Assembly: GCA_964499365.1 (NCBI GenBank)
Contig: CAZCKU010000006.1
Location: 1 to 64,000, forward strand
DNA: 64,000 nucleotides
Origin: PALSA-1316 sp964499365
GTDB taxonomy: Bacteria; Nitrospirota; Thermodesulfovibrionia; Thermodesulfovibrionales; UBA6898
Reading direction: 5' to 3'
The notes beneath the pieces were generated by a model. It was not told the origin of the DNA, searched no databases, and saw only the letters and a program-made list of their open reading frames with translations. Both the position numbers and the translations under genes were made by a program. Below, piece by piece: positions 1 through 7,940 of this stretch (positions are counted from its first letter, which is position 1; each line of letters opens with the position of its first letter).

Positions 1-69
1 TTTATCCGGAACACCCCTGCATCAATGCAAATGTATTTGCAGAAATGCGAAAAAATGGGGTGGCTGAAC

Positions 70-543
70 CTATTGTCCCCGCTCCATGATTGCCGAGAGC
101 GTAAAACCGTCTGCCATGGCAATCAGGGCCCAGAAAATGAGTTCCAGAGCAATAAGTCTGAGGGGCTCGCCAAACTGGTTGAACGGCGTAAAGAACTCCC
201 AGAAAAGAAAGGTCATGACGAAGACGAGAAGCGAGAAGGAAAGACCGCGGCTGACAATGCCCGGAGACCACGCAGCGCTCAGCCAGCGGTAGAGGTATGC
301 ATGGGCAAGCCCAAAGACAACGAGACCCAGGATGATCGGAGCAGGCCGGTTCACAACAAGAGGAAGGGGCTCAAGCTCGGTCCAGACTGCTATGAGCTTT
401 CTGCTCTGCAAGACCGGGTCAAGCAGTATGCCCTTTCCGTCAACCCCGAACCCGAGGAACCGGAAGGTGAGCAGCATGGAGATATTCATGGCAAATCCGG
501 CAGCGATGCCGGCAATGACTGTCCTGGCATGAGATTGCTTCAT
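70..543 (-). CDS. Hypothetical inner-membrane protein
   Basis: I do not recognise the family. The 157-residue product is very hydrophobic and shows four likely membrane segments, at about residues 5-30, 66-88, 100-118 and 128-150, with few charged residues between them. No catalytic motif is visible. The start is supported by a GGGAGG sequence about 9 bases upstream. It lies 33 bases beyond the NtrX-like regulator stop on the same strand, so it may be the last gene of the DUF4390-NtrY-NtrX transcript. Any functional link to that system is only positional. Confidence 0.6.
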   Translation of the reverse strand: MKQSHARTVIAGIAAGFAMNISMLLTFRFLGFGVDGKGILLDPVLQSRKLIAVWTELEPLPLVVNRPAPIILGLVVFGLAHAYLYRWLSAAWSPGIVSRGLSFSLLVFVMTFLFWEFFTPFNQFGEPLRLIALELIFWALIAMADGFTLSAIMERGQ

Positions 544-576
544 CGCATCATTCCTCCCTTACACTGCGTTCCCCTC

Positions 577-1920
577 TCAGGGGACCGATATATCGTAGGC
601 CTTTATCTTCCGGTGGAGGTTTGAGCGCTCGATGTCGAGAATCTCGGCGGTCTTCGAGATATTCCACCCGTTTTCTTCCAGCTTCCTCATAATAAAGTCC
701 TTTTCGAACATGTCCCGGGCGTCCTTGAGAAGATTGACGGAAAAATAATCGGCTTTCGCCGTGCTCGGCATCGACAGGTCCGCCGGGGCTATCGTTCTCG
801 CCGGCGTCATGATCACCAGCCGCTCGAGCGTGTTCTTGAGCTCCCTGATGTTGCCGGGCCACAAATGCTTCTGGAGAATCCTGATTGTATCGGGGCTTAC
901 CTTCTTGGCCTGCTGCCGGTATTCCGCTGCAAAGAGTTCGAGGAAATAGTCGACCAGTTCGGGGATATCCTCGGTCCTCTCCCTCAGGGCAGGGACCTTC
1001 AGGGGGATAACGTTCAGCCTGAAGTAGAGGTCTTCCCGGAAGTTGTTCTTCTTCACCTCTTCGGCGAGATCCTTGTTCGTCGCAGAGATGATCCGCGTGT
1101 CAACCTTAATATTCTTGCTGCCGCCGACCCGCTGAAACTCCTGCGTCTCAAGCACGCGCAGGACCTTTGCCTGCGTCTGGAGCGACATGTCGCCAATCTC
1201 ATCCAGAAAGAGCGTCCCGTTGTCGGCCTGTTCGAACTTCCCCTTCTTCGTCTCAAAGGCTCCGGTGAACGATCCTTTTTCATGGCCGAAAAGTTCGCTC
1301 TCAATCAGCTCCTGAGGTATCGCCGCGCAATTTACTTCAACAAAGGCCTTACCGGAACGGGGGCTGTTCTCGTGCAGGAGCCTCGCAACCAGCTCCTTGC
1401 CGGCACCGCTTTCGCCGAGGATGAGGACCCTGCTGTTGCTGACAGCTGCAAGCTTGATCTGCTCCCGCAGCTGGACCATCTTCGGAGAATTGCCGACCAG
1501 TCTGAACTTCTTGAGGAGGTCCTGTTTCAGGGCCCTGTTCTCGAGCTCGAGGTTCCGCTTCTCCAATGCCCGCTGGACAGTCAGAAGGACCTTTTCCATC
1601 GAGAGCGGCTTTTCGAGGATGTCATAGGCCCCCATCCTGGTCGCCTTCACCGCAAGTTCAATATTGGCATGCCCGGAGATAATCACCACGGGAAGGGCAG
1701 GATGCATCTCGAGGAGCTGCGTCATCGTCTGGATGCCGTCAATCCCCGAAAGCCAGACGTCGAGGATAACAATATCGGGGACCATGCCCTTTGCCAGCCG
1801 GACCGCATCCTCTCCGGATGCGGCAGAGACAACGTCAAAACCCTCATCTTCAAATATCCCGGACAGGGACGTCCGTATGCCCTCTTCATCGTCAACGATC
1901 ATCATCGTCGTCTTCGCCAT
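577..1920 (-). CDS. Sigma-54-dependent response regulator, NtrX/NtrC family
   Basis: This is a 447-residue enhancer-binding protein. The N-terminal receiver domain spans about residues 5-118, with acidic residues D10/D11, phospho-acceptor D54 in VILDVW, and the conserved lysine near 104. A central AAA+ domain follows, with Walker A GESGAGKE, the sigma-54 contact loop as GSFTGA (A to S at its second position), and LFLDEIGDM as Walker B. The C-terminus, about 405-443, is a Fis-type helix-turn-helix. A GGAGGGG ribosome site precedes the ATG. It sits 6 bases after the NtrY-like kinase gene, so the two are almost certainly a cognate pair. The family activates sigma-54 promoters after phosphorylation; the targets here are unknown. 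Confidence 0.93.
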   Translation of the reverse strand: MAKTTMMIVDDEEGIRTSLSGIFEDEGFDVVSAASGEDAVRLAKGMVPDIVILDVWLSGIDGIQTMTQLLEMHPALPVVIISGHANIELAVKATRMGAYDILEKPLSMEKVLLTVQRALEKRNLELENRALKQDLLKKFRLVGNSPKMVQLREQIKLAAVSNSRVLILGESGAGKELVARLLHENSPRSGKAFVEVNCAAIPQELIESELFGHEKGSFTGAFETKKGKFEQADNGTLFLDEIGDMSLQTQAKVLRVLETQEFQRVGGSKNIKVDTRIISATNKDLAEEVKKNNFREDLYFRLNVIPLKVPALRERTEDIPELVDYFLELFAAEYRQQAKKVSPDTIRILQKHLWPGNIRELKNTLERLVIMTPARTIAPADLSMPSTAKADYFSVNLLKDARDMFEKDFIMRKLEENGWNISKTAEILDIERSNLHRKIKAYDISVP

Positions 1921-1925
1921 CTGTT

Positions 1926-3962
1926 TTACCCCTCCCTGACAGGGAGCTCTATAGAAAAAATCGTCCCCTGCGGTTCGTTGTCTCTTGTCCGTATATAGCC
2001 GCGATGCTCGGTAATAATCTTGCTCGCGATCGCCAGGCCAAGCCCGGTGCCGTCCCTCTTGGTCGAAAAGTAGGGGAGAAAGAGCTTCTCCCGGTCTTCG
2101 TCCCTGATGCCCGGGCCGTCATCGGCTATCTCGACAAACACCCTGTTTGCAGCGCGTTCATGGCTGACGGAGATCAGGATATGTCCCTTTGCCTGCATTG
2201 CCTGGATTGCATTGTCTACGATATTTATTATAACCCTTTTAAACTGCTCCGCATCCAGGTCGACCAGCGGTTCATCGACAGGCAGCGCAGTTTGTATAAC
2301 AATCCCCTTGTAGTCCACATAGAGGTTGTTTATGCCCTCAAGGATGCCCGATATAAGTGTCGGGGCCTTTCTGATCTCGGGCATTTTGCCGAAACGTGAA
2401 AATTCATTCACCATCCTCCTGAGGCTCTCGACCTCCTTGATGATCGTCTTTGTCGAACGTTCGAAGACCTTGCCGAAATCACTGTCCTGGTTGTTCCATT
2501 TCTTGATCATGTGGTCGGTCGAGAGCTTGATCGGGGTCAGCGGATTCTTGATCTCGTGCGCTATCCTCCGGGCTACCTCTTCCCAGGCAAGGGCGCGCTG
2601 CACCCTGACCAGTTCGGTCATATCATCGAAGACGACCAGTGTGCCAAGAAAATTATCAACGTCGCCGAGTGCCGCCATAAATATCCGCAGCAGGATCCGG
2701 CGCTCGCCGACCGTGACCCTGAACTCCTTCTCGACGATGCGTGAGTCGCGGATCCTCACCTGCTTGACCGCCTCCTTCAGCTCGTCCGAATCGAGCATCG
2801 TCAGGAGCACCGAATAGTTCTGGCCGTTGAGGGCCTCAGGTTCAAGGAGGAGAATCCTGCAGGCGGCATTGTTGATCGTCAGTATATTGCCGGCTGGATC
2901 GAGCGAGATGACCCCGGAATTGATGTTGTCGAGGATGTTCTCGATGATAAGCCGCCGCCTGTCAGACTCCTTCAGAGCCGTCTGAAGCGATTCCTTGCTC
3001 TCCTTCAATTCCCGCACCATCTTGTTGAACGACTGCACCAGCAGCCCTATTTCGTCCTCGCGGGTGCTCTCGACCGCAGCATCAAGATTCCCGCGGGCAA
3101 CATCTTCGGTTGCCTGGGCAAGCATCTGGATAGGGTCGGTAATGCCGCGCGCCACTCTCAGCGCAACCCAGAGGGCCATGAAGATCGCCATCAGGGTGAA
3201 AAAGCTCAGGATGAGGATGTAGTTGACCTTGATCGGCGTCTTCCACGATTCCAGTGTCTGATAGTTCTTGTAGGCCGCCTTGATCGCCTCTACATTGCTG
3301 CTTATCTCCGGGCTCATCAGTGTTTCGACCACGACAACCCCTGTCTGCCGGCCACCCCTGAACACCGGGGCAACCGCCCTGATGATGTCCCCGTTCTCCC
3401 CGGTAATCACCTCGACGTCAGCCTTGCCTTCGAAGCCCGCACGAACGGTTTCCGACGCATTTTCCGGCATTTCAGTCAGGCGCTGCACCTCGTAGGAATC
3501 CCCTCCGCTCCCCCCCGATGAGAGAGAGCGGGCGTAGGAGAGGGCCTGCTGCCGCTCCATCTCATACGCCGCCTTCGCAATCTCGACAGAAAGGGTAAGC
3601 GGCTGGCGAACCTGCGGATCGAACCACCGGTCGAGGTACCGCGTTATCACACTGCTCGACACAATAAAGAGCAGAAAAGAAGGTATCATCGTCAGAACGA
3701 CCAGAACGATGACGAACTTTGTCTTGAATTTATACCCGAGCACCTTGTTCTTTCTTTCGAGATAAACCTTCAGCAGGCTCTTCGAGACGAAGAAGATGAG
3801 GGTGAGCAGGGCGATCAGGTTGAGGTTCAGGAGTATAAAGATGATCAGCTTGGTAAAGAAAGAGACATTCTCAAGCCGCATGTAATGTATCTCGACCGCA
3901 AACGCAACGACAATCAGCACCACCGCGATCAGCGAGATGATGATAAAGCGGAGTCTCTTCAC
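1926..3962 (-). CDS. Sensor histidine kinase, NtrY-like
   Basis: This 678-residue membrane kinase has N-terminal membrane segments at about 6-24, 34-60 and 87-107. A periplasmic stretch follows, then a further membrane helix near 250-275, a HAMP linker, a PAS domain (about 340-440), a HisKA domain with the acceptor histidine in RRIAHEIKNPLTP, and a HATPase_c domain with N-box NIVDNAIQAM, DDGPGI and GTGLGLAI. The length and order match NtrY. It starts with GTG, and this start overlaps the TGA of the DUF4390 gene (GTGA), implying translational coupling. It presumably phosphorylates the adjacent NtrX-like regulator. The ligand of its sensor region cannot be told from sequence. Confidence 0.93.
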   Translation of the reverse strand: MKRLRFIIISLIAVVLIVVAFAVEIHYMRLENVSFFTKLIIFILLNLNLIALLTLIFFVSKSLLKVYLERKNKVLGYKFKTKFVIVLVVLTMIPSFLLFIVSSSVITRYLDRWFDPQVRQPLTLSVEIAKAAYEMERQQALSYARSLSSGGSGGDSYEVQRLTEMPENASETVRAGFEGKADVEVITGENGDIIRAVAPVFRGGRQTGVVVVETLMSPEISSNVEAIKAAYKNYQTLESWKTPIKVNYILILSFFTLMAIFMALWVALRVARGITDPIQMLAQATEDVARGNLDAAVESTREDEIGLLVQSFNKMVRELKESKESLQTALKESDRRRLIIENILDNINSGVISLDPAGNILTINNAACRILLLEPEALNGQNYSVLLTMLDSDELKEAVKQVRIRDSRIVEKEFRVTVGERRILLRIFMAALGDVDNFLGTLVVFDDMTELVRVQRALAWEEVARRIAHEIKNPLTPIKLSTDHMIKKWNNQDSDFGKVFERSTKTIIKEVESLRRMVNEFSRFGKMPEIRKAPTLISGILEGINNLYVDYKGIVIQTALPVDEPLVDLDAEQFKRVIINIVDNAIQAMQAKGHILISVSHERAANRVFVEIADDGPGIRDEDREKLFLPYFSTKRDGTGLGLAIASKIITEHRGYIRTRDNEPQGTIFSIELPVREG

Positions 3963-4531
3963 CGGGTGCCCTCGATCAGCAGAATCCCGGAGTCTTTCTT
4001 GATCTTGAACTCATTGTCCTGGACAAAGATAAGGATATGCCCGATCAGCGGCGGCAGCTTTCTGGTCTTGGATTCAACCGTTATCCTGACAAAATACTGG
4101 CCTGGTTCGAGTTCGCGCGTATTGGTGAGTTTGAGGTCTTTCACTGCCAGGGCGCCGGCCAGCATAGATTCAAAGGACCTGAACCGCTTCTCGATGATCG
4201 TCTGGCCGTCGAAGGAACTCGACAGGTACTCCTTCTTGATCGGGTCGGACTTCAGCGTGCGAGCAAAGAATTTGCCGAGGACGAACTCGTCAGACCAGTT
4301 CCTCCATACCCTGAACAGATCCGCGTAGAGGCGGAATTCCTTGTCCATGCCGCCCCGTATCTCCTGAACGGTCTTCTCGTCAGGAACGAATGAAAACGAT
4401 ATGAATATGTCGTTGTTGACCAGCCTGACATCAGGTCCCGCGATTGCATGTACCGCCTCGGCCTGAACCGGAAACAGGGCAAGAAAAAAGACGAGGGAAC
4501 ACATGATCGGGATAGTGAGAAATCGTAACAT
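3959..4531 (-). CDS. DUF4390 domain protein, exported
   Basis: A 190-residue protein begins with a hydrophobic signal segment (about residues 5-24, ending near VQA) followed by a soluble domain. I recognise the domain as DUF4390 from its overall pattern, including the central RVWRNWSDEF region. No enzyme motif is visible. In many deltaproteobacteria and Nitrospirota this family sits directly before an NtrY/NtrX pair, as it does here, with a 4-base stop/start overlap. It may be a periplasmic accessory of the kinase, which is inference. An alternative start lies at the internal Met about 10 codons in. The divergent upstream region holds a perfect palindrome. Confidence 0.72.
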   Translation of the reverse strand: MLRFLTIPIMCSLVFFLALFPVQAEAVHAIAGPDVRLVNNDIFISFSFVPDEKTVQEIRGGMDKEFRLYADLFRVWRNWSDEFVLGKFFARTLKSDPIKKEYLSSSFDGQTIIEKRFRSFESMLAGALAVKDLKLTNTRELEPGQYFVRITVESKTRKLPPLIGHILIFVQDNEFKIKKDSGILLIEGTR

Positions 4532-4563
4532 GCAGCGCTCATATCTCCAAAAAATTTATTTCC

Positions 4564-4569
4564 ATTATA
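4564..4569 (-). promoter_or_regulatory. Candidate -10 element for the DUF4390-NtrYX operon
   Basis: On the minus strand this hexamer reads TATAAT and is preceded by TGC, giving an extended -10. It lies about 33 bases upstream of the DUF4390 start. No convincing -35 hexamer is seen at 17 bp. It directly abuts one arm of the palindrome at 4570-4599, so a protein bound there would probably occlude RNA polymerase. Confidence 0.45.
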
Positions 4570-4599
4570 GCATATCAATATGTATAGTAATTGATATGC
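4570..4599. promoter_or_regulatory. Perfect 10-bp inverted repeat in a divergent promoter region
   Basis: The arms GCATATCAAT and ATTGATATGC are exact reverse complements separated by 10 bp. The element lies between two divergent transcription units and abuts a TATAAT on the minus strand. Its centre also carries TATAGT, which could act as a -10 for the plus-strand adenosine kinase gene. The arm spacing (one helical turn plus) is typical of dimeric repressor operators. The binding protein is unknown. Confidence 0.5.
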
Positions 4600-4616
4600 C
4601 TTGTAAGGAGGATGCC

Positions 4617-5099
4617 ATGCAGATTCATGCAGTAACGGTCGACATGCCGGCTGATTGCAACCTGATTTTAGGGCAGACGCACTTTATAAAAACAGTCGAA
4701 GACCTCTATGAAATCATTGCGACAACGGTCCCCCAGGCGCAGTTCGGCATCGCCTTCGCCGAGGCCTCCGGCCCCTGCCTGATCCGGACCGAGGGCAATG
4801 ATGACGGACTGGTCAGTGCCGCGGTCAGGAATATCTCGTCGATCGGGGCCGGCCATGTCTTCTGCATCATGCTCAAGGCAGCCTTCCCGCTCAATATCCT
4901 GAACCAGATCAAGCAGTGTCCCGAGGTCTGCACTGTATTCTGTGCAACGGCAAACCCCCTTGAGGTTATCGTTGCGGAGAGCGCACAGGGCCGGGGGATC
5001 ATGGGGGTTATTGACGGGTTTTCGCCCCGCGGGGTCGAGACACCCGAGGACAAGGCACACCGGAAGGAATTCTTGAGAAAAATAGGATATAAACTCTAG
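4617..5099 (+). CDS. Adenosine-specific kinase family protein
   Basis: A 160-residue protein matches the small adenosine-specific kinase family throughout: it opens with a valine-rich strand, then has GQTHFIKTVEDLYEII, the QFGIAFAEASG segment, and a near-C-terminal stretch reading VIDGFSPRGVE. Family members are compact proteins for which an adenosine-phosphorylating activity has been proposed. The open frame extends further upstream, but I place the start at 4617, where AAGGAGG sits 5 bases before ATG and the protein length matches the family. It heads the plus-strand run with hisI and hisE, 7 bases before hisI, so a nucleotide-linked role is plausible. Confidence 0.85.
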   Translation: MQIHAVTVDMPADCNLILGQTHFIKTVEDLYEIIATTVPQAQFGIAFAEASGPCLIRTEGNDDGLVSAAVRNISSIGAGHVFCIMLKAAFPLNILNQIKQCPEVCTVFCATANPLEVIVAESAQGRGIMGVIDGFSPRGVETPEDKAHRKEFLRKIGYKL

Positions 5100-5106
5100 G
5101 AGCACT

Positions 5107-5484
5107 ATGATGAAGATACCTGATCTGAAGTATGACAGCCACGGGCTCATCCCGGCCATAGTCCAGGACGCAGCAAACAACGAGGTCCTGATGATGGCGT
5201 ATATGAACCGCGAATCTCTTGAAACAACCGTCGAGACCGGATACACGCACTTCTGGTCGCGCTCCCGCTCCAAGTTCTGGAAAAAGGGCGAGACCTCAGG
5301 CCATGTGCAGATCGTAAAACAGATACTCTATGACTGCGATAAAGACACCCTCCTGATCCGGGTGGAGCAGAGGGGCCCCGGCGCCTGCCATACCGGCCAC
5401 CGCTCCTGCTTCTATACCGACATCTCGGGCAGGGAACTGACCGACGCTGTTTTTTCCGCTGACAATGTCTACGGAAAGAAATGA
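5107..5484 (+). CDS. hisI: Phosphoribosyl-AMP cyclohydrolase
   Basis: HisI opens the adenine ring of phosphoribosyl-AMP in the third step of histidine synthesis, using zinc and magnesium. The 125-residue product is the usual length of the stand-alone enzyme. It has the family hallmarks GYTHFWSRSRSKFWKKGETSG, a CDKDT metal-site segment, and the GACHTGHRSCFY block whose cysteines bind zinc. A TAGGAGC sequence precedes the ATG. Its 3' end overlaps hisE by 4 bases, so the two consecutive pathway activities are translationally coupled as separate genes and not fused into hisIE. Confidence 0.97.
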   Translation: MMKIPDLKYDSHGLIPAIVQDAANNEVLMMAYMNRESLETTVETGYTHFWSRSRSKFWKKGETSGHVQIVKQILYDCDKDTLLIRVEQRGPGACHTGHRSCFYTDISGRELTDAVFSADNVYGKK

Positions 5485-5768
5485 TCCTCGATGACGTGTA
5501 TACCGTAATCCAGGGGAGGCGTCAGGCCCCTGTTGAAGGTTCATACGTCTGCGCTCTCCGCAAGAAGGGGAAGGACACGATCCTCAAAAAGATCGGGGAG
5601 GAGGCCACCGAGGTCGTCATCGCCTCGAAGGGCGGGGACAGGGAGCAGACCGTCAGGGAACTCACGGACCTCTGGTTCCACTGTCTTGTGCTGATGGCCG
5701 AGGATGGCATAGACATTAGCGATATCTACCGGGAATTCGAAGCCCGGTTTAACAAAGGGGGGCGATAA
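5481..5768 (+). CDS. hisE: Phosphoribosyl-ATP diphosphatase
   Basis: HisE hydrolyses phosphoribosyl-ATP to phosphoribosyl-AMP and pyrophosphate, the second step of histidine synthesis. The 95-residue protein is typical in length and contains the all-alpha NTP-pyrophosphohydrolase signature: KIGEEATEVVIASK followed by ELTDLWFHCLVLMAEDGI, with the metal-binding glutamates and aspartate in place. The start overlaps the hisI stop (ATGA). The remaining his genes seen in this window, hisB and hisC, lie about 54 kb away on the other strand. Confidence 0.96.
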   Translation: MILDDVYTVIQGRRQAPVEGSYVCALRKKGKDTILKKIGEEATEVVIASKGGDREQTVRELTDLWFHCLVLMAEDGIDISDIYREFEARFNKGGR

Positions 5769-5770
5769 GC

Positions 5771-6115
5771 ATGCACGACTGCCTGTTCTGCAGGATAATC
5801 CAGAAAAAGATCCCTGCACGGATCATCCACGAAGACGAAGACGTCCTGGCGTTCGAGGACATCAACCCCCAGGCCCCGGTGCATATCCTGGTCATCCCCA
5901 GGAAGCACGTTGCAACGTCGCTGGATATTCTGCCCGAGGACCATGCCCTCGTCGGGAAACTCTTCCAGACTGCTGCTGCCATCGCCAGGGAGAAGGGTAT
6001 TGCCGAACGCGGGTTTCGCCTGGTCATGAATACAAATGCCGAGGCAGGCCAGACTGTCTATCACATACATCTCCACCTGCTTGGCGGCAGGCCGATGCAC
6101 TGGCCGCCGGGCTGA
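5771..6115 (+). CDS. HIT family nucleotide hydrolase (HinT-like)
   Basis: This 114-residue histidine-triad protein probably hydrolyses adenosine phosphoramidates or related AMP conjugates. It shows the N-terminal CLFCRIIQKKIPA zinc/core motif, the LVIPRKHV strand, and the catalytic triad HIHLHLLGG near the C-terminus. The length is that of HinT. It follows hisE by 2 bases and so belongs to the same transcript. HIT genes often sit with hisE, although the biochemical reason is not established. The start codon follows GGGGGGCGATAAGC. Confidence 0.93.
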   Translation: MHDCLFCRIIQKKIPARIIHEDEDVLAFEDINPQAPVHILVIPRKHVATSLDILPEDHALVGKLFQTAAAIAREKGIAERGFRLVMNTNAEAGQTVYHIHLHLLGGRPMHWPPG

Positions 6116-6166
6116 GCCGGGAAATGTGTGGGGTGAACCTGAATCCTGTTTGCAGCAAACCTCCCT

Positions 6167-7801
6167 TTGGCAACGAGGAAAACTAGAATCGAAGACTTCC
6201 TGGATTTGATAGTAAGCGATCTGCGCATCCCCGTTGAAAAGGACGGCATAGATGAATACATAATCGCGGCTGCAGAGCGGCTGCAGACCAGCAGCCAGAC
6301 TCTGAGGCTGGTCAGGATACTGAGCAAGTCGCTCGACATAACCGACAAGGAACAGTTCTTCTATAAAATCTCCCTGGTTGTCTCCACCGCTGCCGGCTTC
6401 TCCAACCCTGAAGACTTTCCAGTCTACGTTGAGACAGCGGAACCGGAGAGGGGACTGATAAGCACCCCGGAGAGGCCTATCATCATAGGGTTCGGTCCGG
6501 CCGGGATGTTCGCGGCGCTTGAGTTTATTGACCGCGGGATCAGCCCCCTGATCTTTGAGCGGGGCAAGAGGATCGAAGAACGCTCTGGCGATGTCCAGAG
6601 ATTTATCAGGGAGCGGGTGCTGGACCCCGAGTCGAATATTCAGTTTGGTGAAGGCGGGGCCGGCTCGTACTCGGACGGAAAACTGTTTTCTCGCAGAGAA
6701 AACTCCACTTACATCAACAGGGTTCTGGATACCTTTGTCCGCTTCGGCGCACCCGAGGAAATCCGGTATATCGGCAAGCCCCATCTCGGCACAGATGTTC
6801 TCTGCAAAATAGTCCGAAACATTCGGGGACATATCCTCGATCGTGGCGGAGAGATCCACTATGGCTCGAAGATGACCGACCTGCTGGTCTCGGGAGATGA
6901 GGTCCTTGGGGTCGTGATTAACGGCGAGAGGGAATACCGGGCCTCCGGGGTCTTCCTTGCTGTCGGACATTCTGCACGCGATACCTTCGAGCTGCTCCGG
7001 GGAAAAGGGATTGCCCTTGAGCAGCGACCGATTTCTGTCGGTGTAAGGATAGAGCACCCTGCCGAGGTTATCAACCTCATACGATATGGAGACAAGTACA
7101 AGGCTTACCCTGGTATCGGCAATGCCACCTATTCCTTCACCTATACCGACCGTAAAATAGGAAGGGGAGTCTACACCTTCTGCATGTGTCCCGGGGGTGA
7201 GGTGGTGAATGCTTCATCTGAAGACGGCCAGCTGGTTGTCAACGGCATGAGCTATTCCGGCAGGGCATCGGCCTTCTCGAACGCTGCGCTGGCAGTGACC
7301 TGTCATACGGCTGACTATGGATCGGACGATCCGCTCGCAGGCCTTGCCTTCCAGAAGGAGATTGAGCGCAGGGCCTTTTGTGCAGGGGGAGGCAGATGGC
7401 AGGCACCCGGGCAGAACCTGGCTGATTTTCTGTGCGGGAAGGTCTCCGCCAGCCTGAACAGCAATTCGTTTAAGATGGGGGCTGCGCCGGCGGACATGAG
7501 GGAGGTTTTCCCCGGGTTTATCTGCGAGACGCTTATGGCCGCGTTTCATTCCTGGAAAGCGGATTATCCCCTGTTTGTTTCGGAGCAGGCGATACTGTTG
7601 GGCGCCGAGACCAGGACCTCCTCCCCGTTGAAGATCGTCCGCAACGGCAGGTATGAATCCGTCACCATTAAACAACTCTACCCCATTGGCGAGGGCTCAG
7701 GCTACACCGGCGGCATTACAAGCTCTGCCGCTGATGCGATAAAGGCTGTGGAGGCGATGCTGGAGACGATCGGCAGATCTCCTGTCAAACCAGGAGACTG
7801 A
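6167..7801 (+). CDS. FAD-dependent dehydrogenase of uncertain substrate
   Basis: A 544-residue flavoprotein resembling the uncharacterised FAD-dependent dehydrogenase family (COG2509 type). After an N-terminal alpha/beta domain of about 100 residues, an FAD-binding Rossmann motif appears as IIGFGPAGMFAALEF. Further on are the FGEGGAGSYSDGKL segment, a GVFLAVGHSARDT segment and a C-terminal YPIGEGSGYTGGITSSAADA, which closes the FAD site. I place the start at a TTG. The only upstream option before an in-frame stop is a CTG, and neither has a clear ribosome site, so the N-terminus is uncertain. The substrate is unknown. It lies 51 bases after the HIT gene, possibly in the same transcript. Confidence 0.8.
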   Translation: MATRKTRIEDFLDLIVSDLRIPVEKDGIDEYIIAAAERLQTSSQTLRLVRILSKSLDITDKEQFFYKISLVVSTAAGFSNPEDFPVYVETAEPERGLISTPERPIIIGFGPAGMFAALEFIDRGISPLIFERGKRIEERSGDVQRFIRERVLDPESNIQFGEGGAGSYSDGKLFSRRENSTYINRVLDTFVRFGAPEEIRYIGKPHLGTDVLCKIVRNIRGHILDRGGEIHYGSKMTDLLVSGDEVLGVVINGEREYRASGVFLAVGHSARDTFELLRGKGIALEQRPISVGVRIEHPAEVINLIRYGDKYKAYPGIGNATYSFTYTDRKIGRGVYTFCMCPGGEVVNASSEDGQLVVNGMSYSGRASAFSNAALAVTCHTADYGSDDPLAGLAFQKEIERRAFCAGGGRWQAPGQNLADFLCGKVSASLNSNSFKMGAAPADMREVFPGFICETLMAAFHSWKADYPLFVSEQAILLGAETRTSSPLKIVRNGRYESVTIKQLYPIGEGSGYTGGITSSAADAIKAVEAMLETIGRSPVKPGD

Positions 7802-7940
7802 GGGCCTTTTCTGTCTCTTCCTTCTCTCCGGTGTAAACCTCCCGCCAGTGTCAAGTTCCCGCAAATCAGCAAACACATAATCGCATTTTAACAAGGCAGA
7901 GAAAGAAGACTCTCACTTGCTAAACCATCTCAATTAATGC

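Noticed and set aside
865..1998. 377-codon plus-strand frame opposite the NtrX-like regulator
   Set aside because: Complement of a conserved AAA+ gene; no independent coding evidence.
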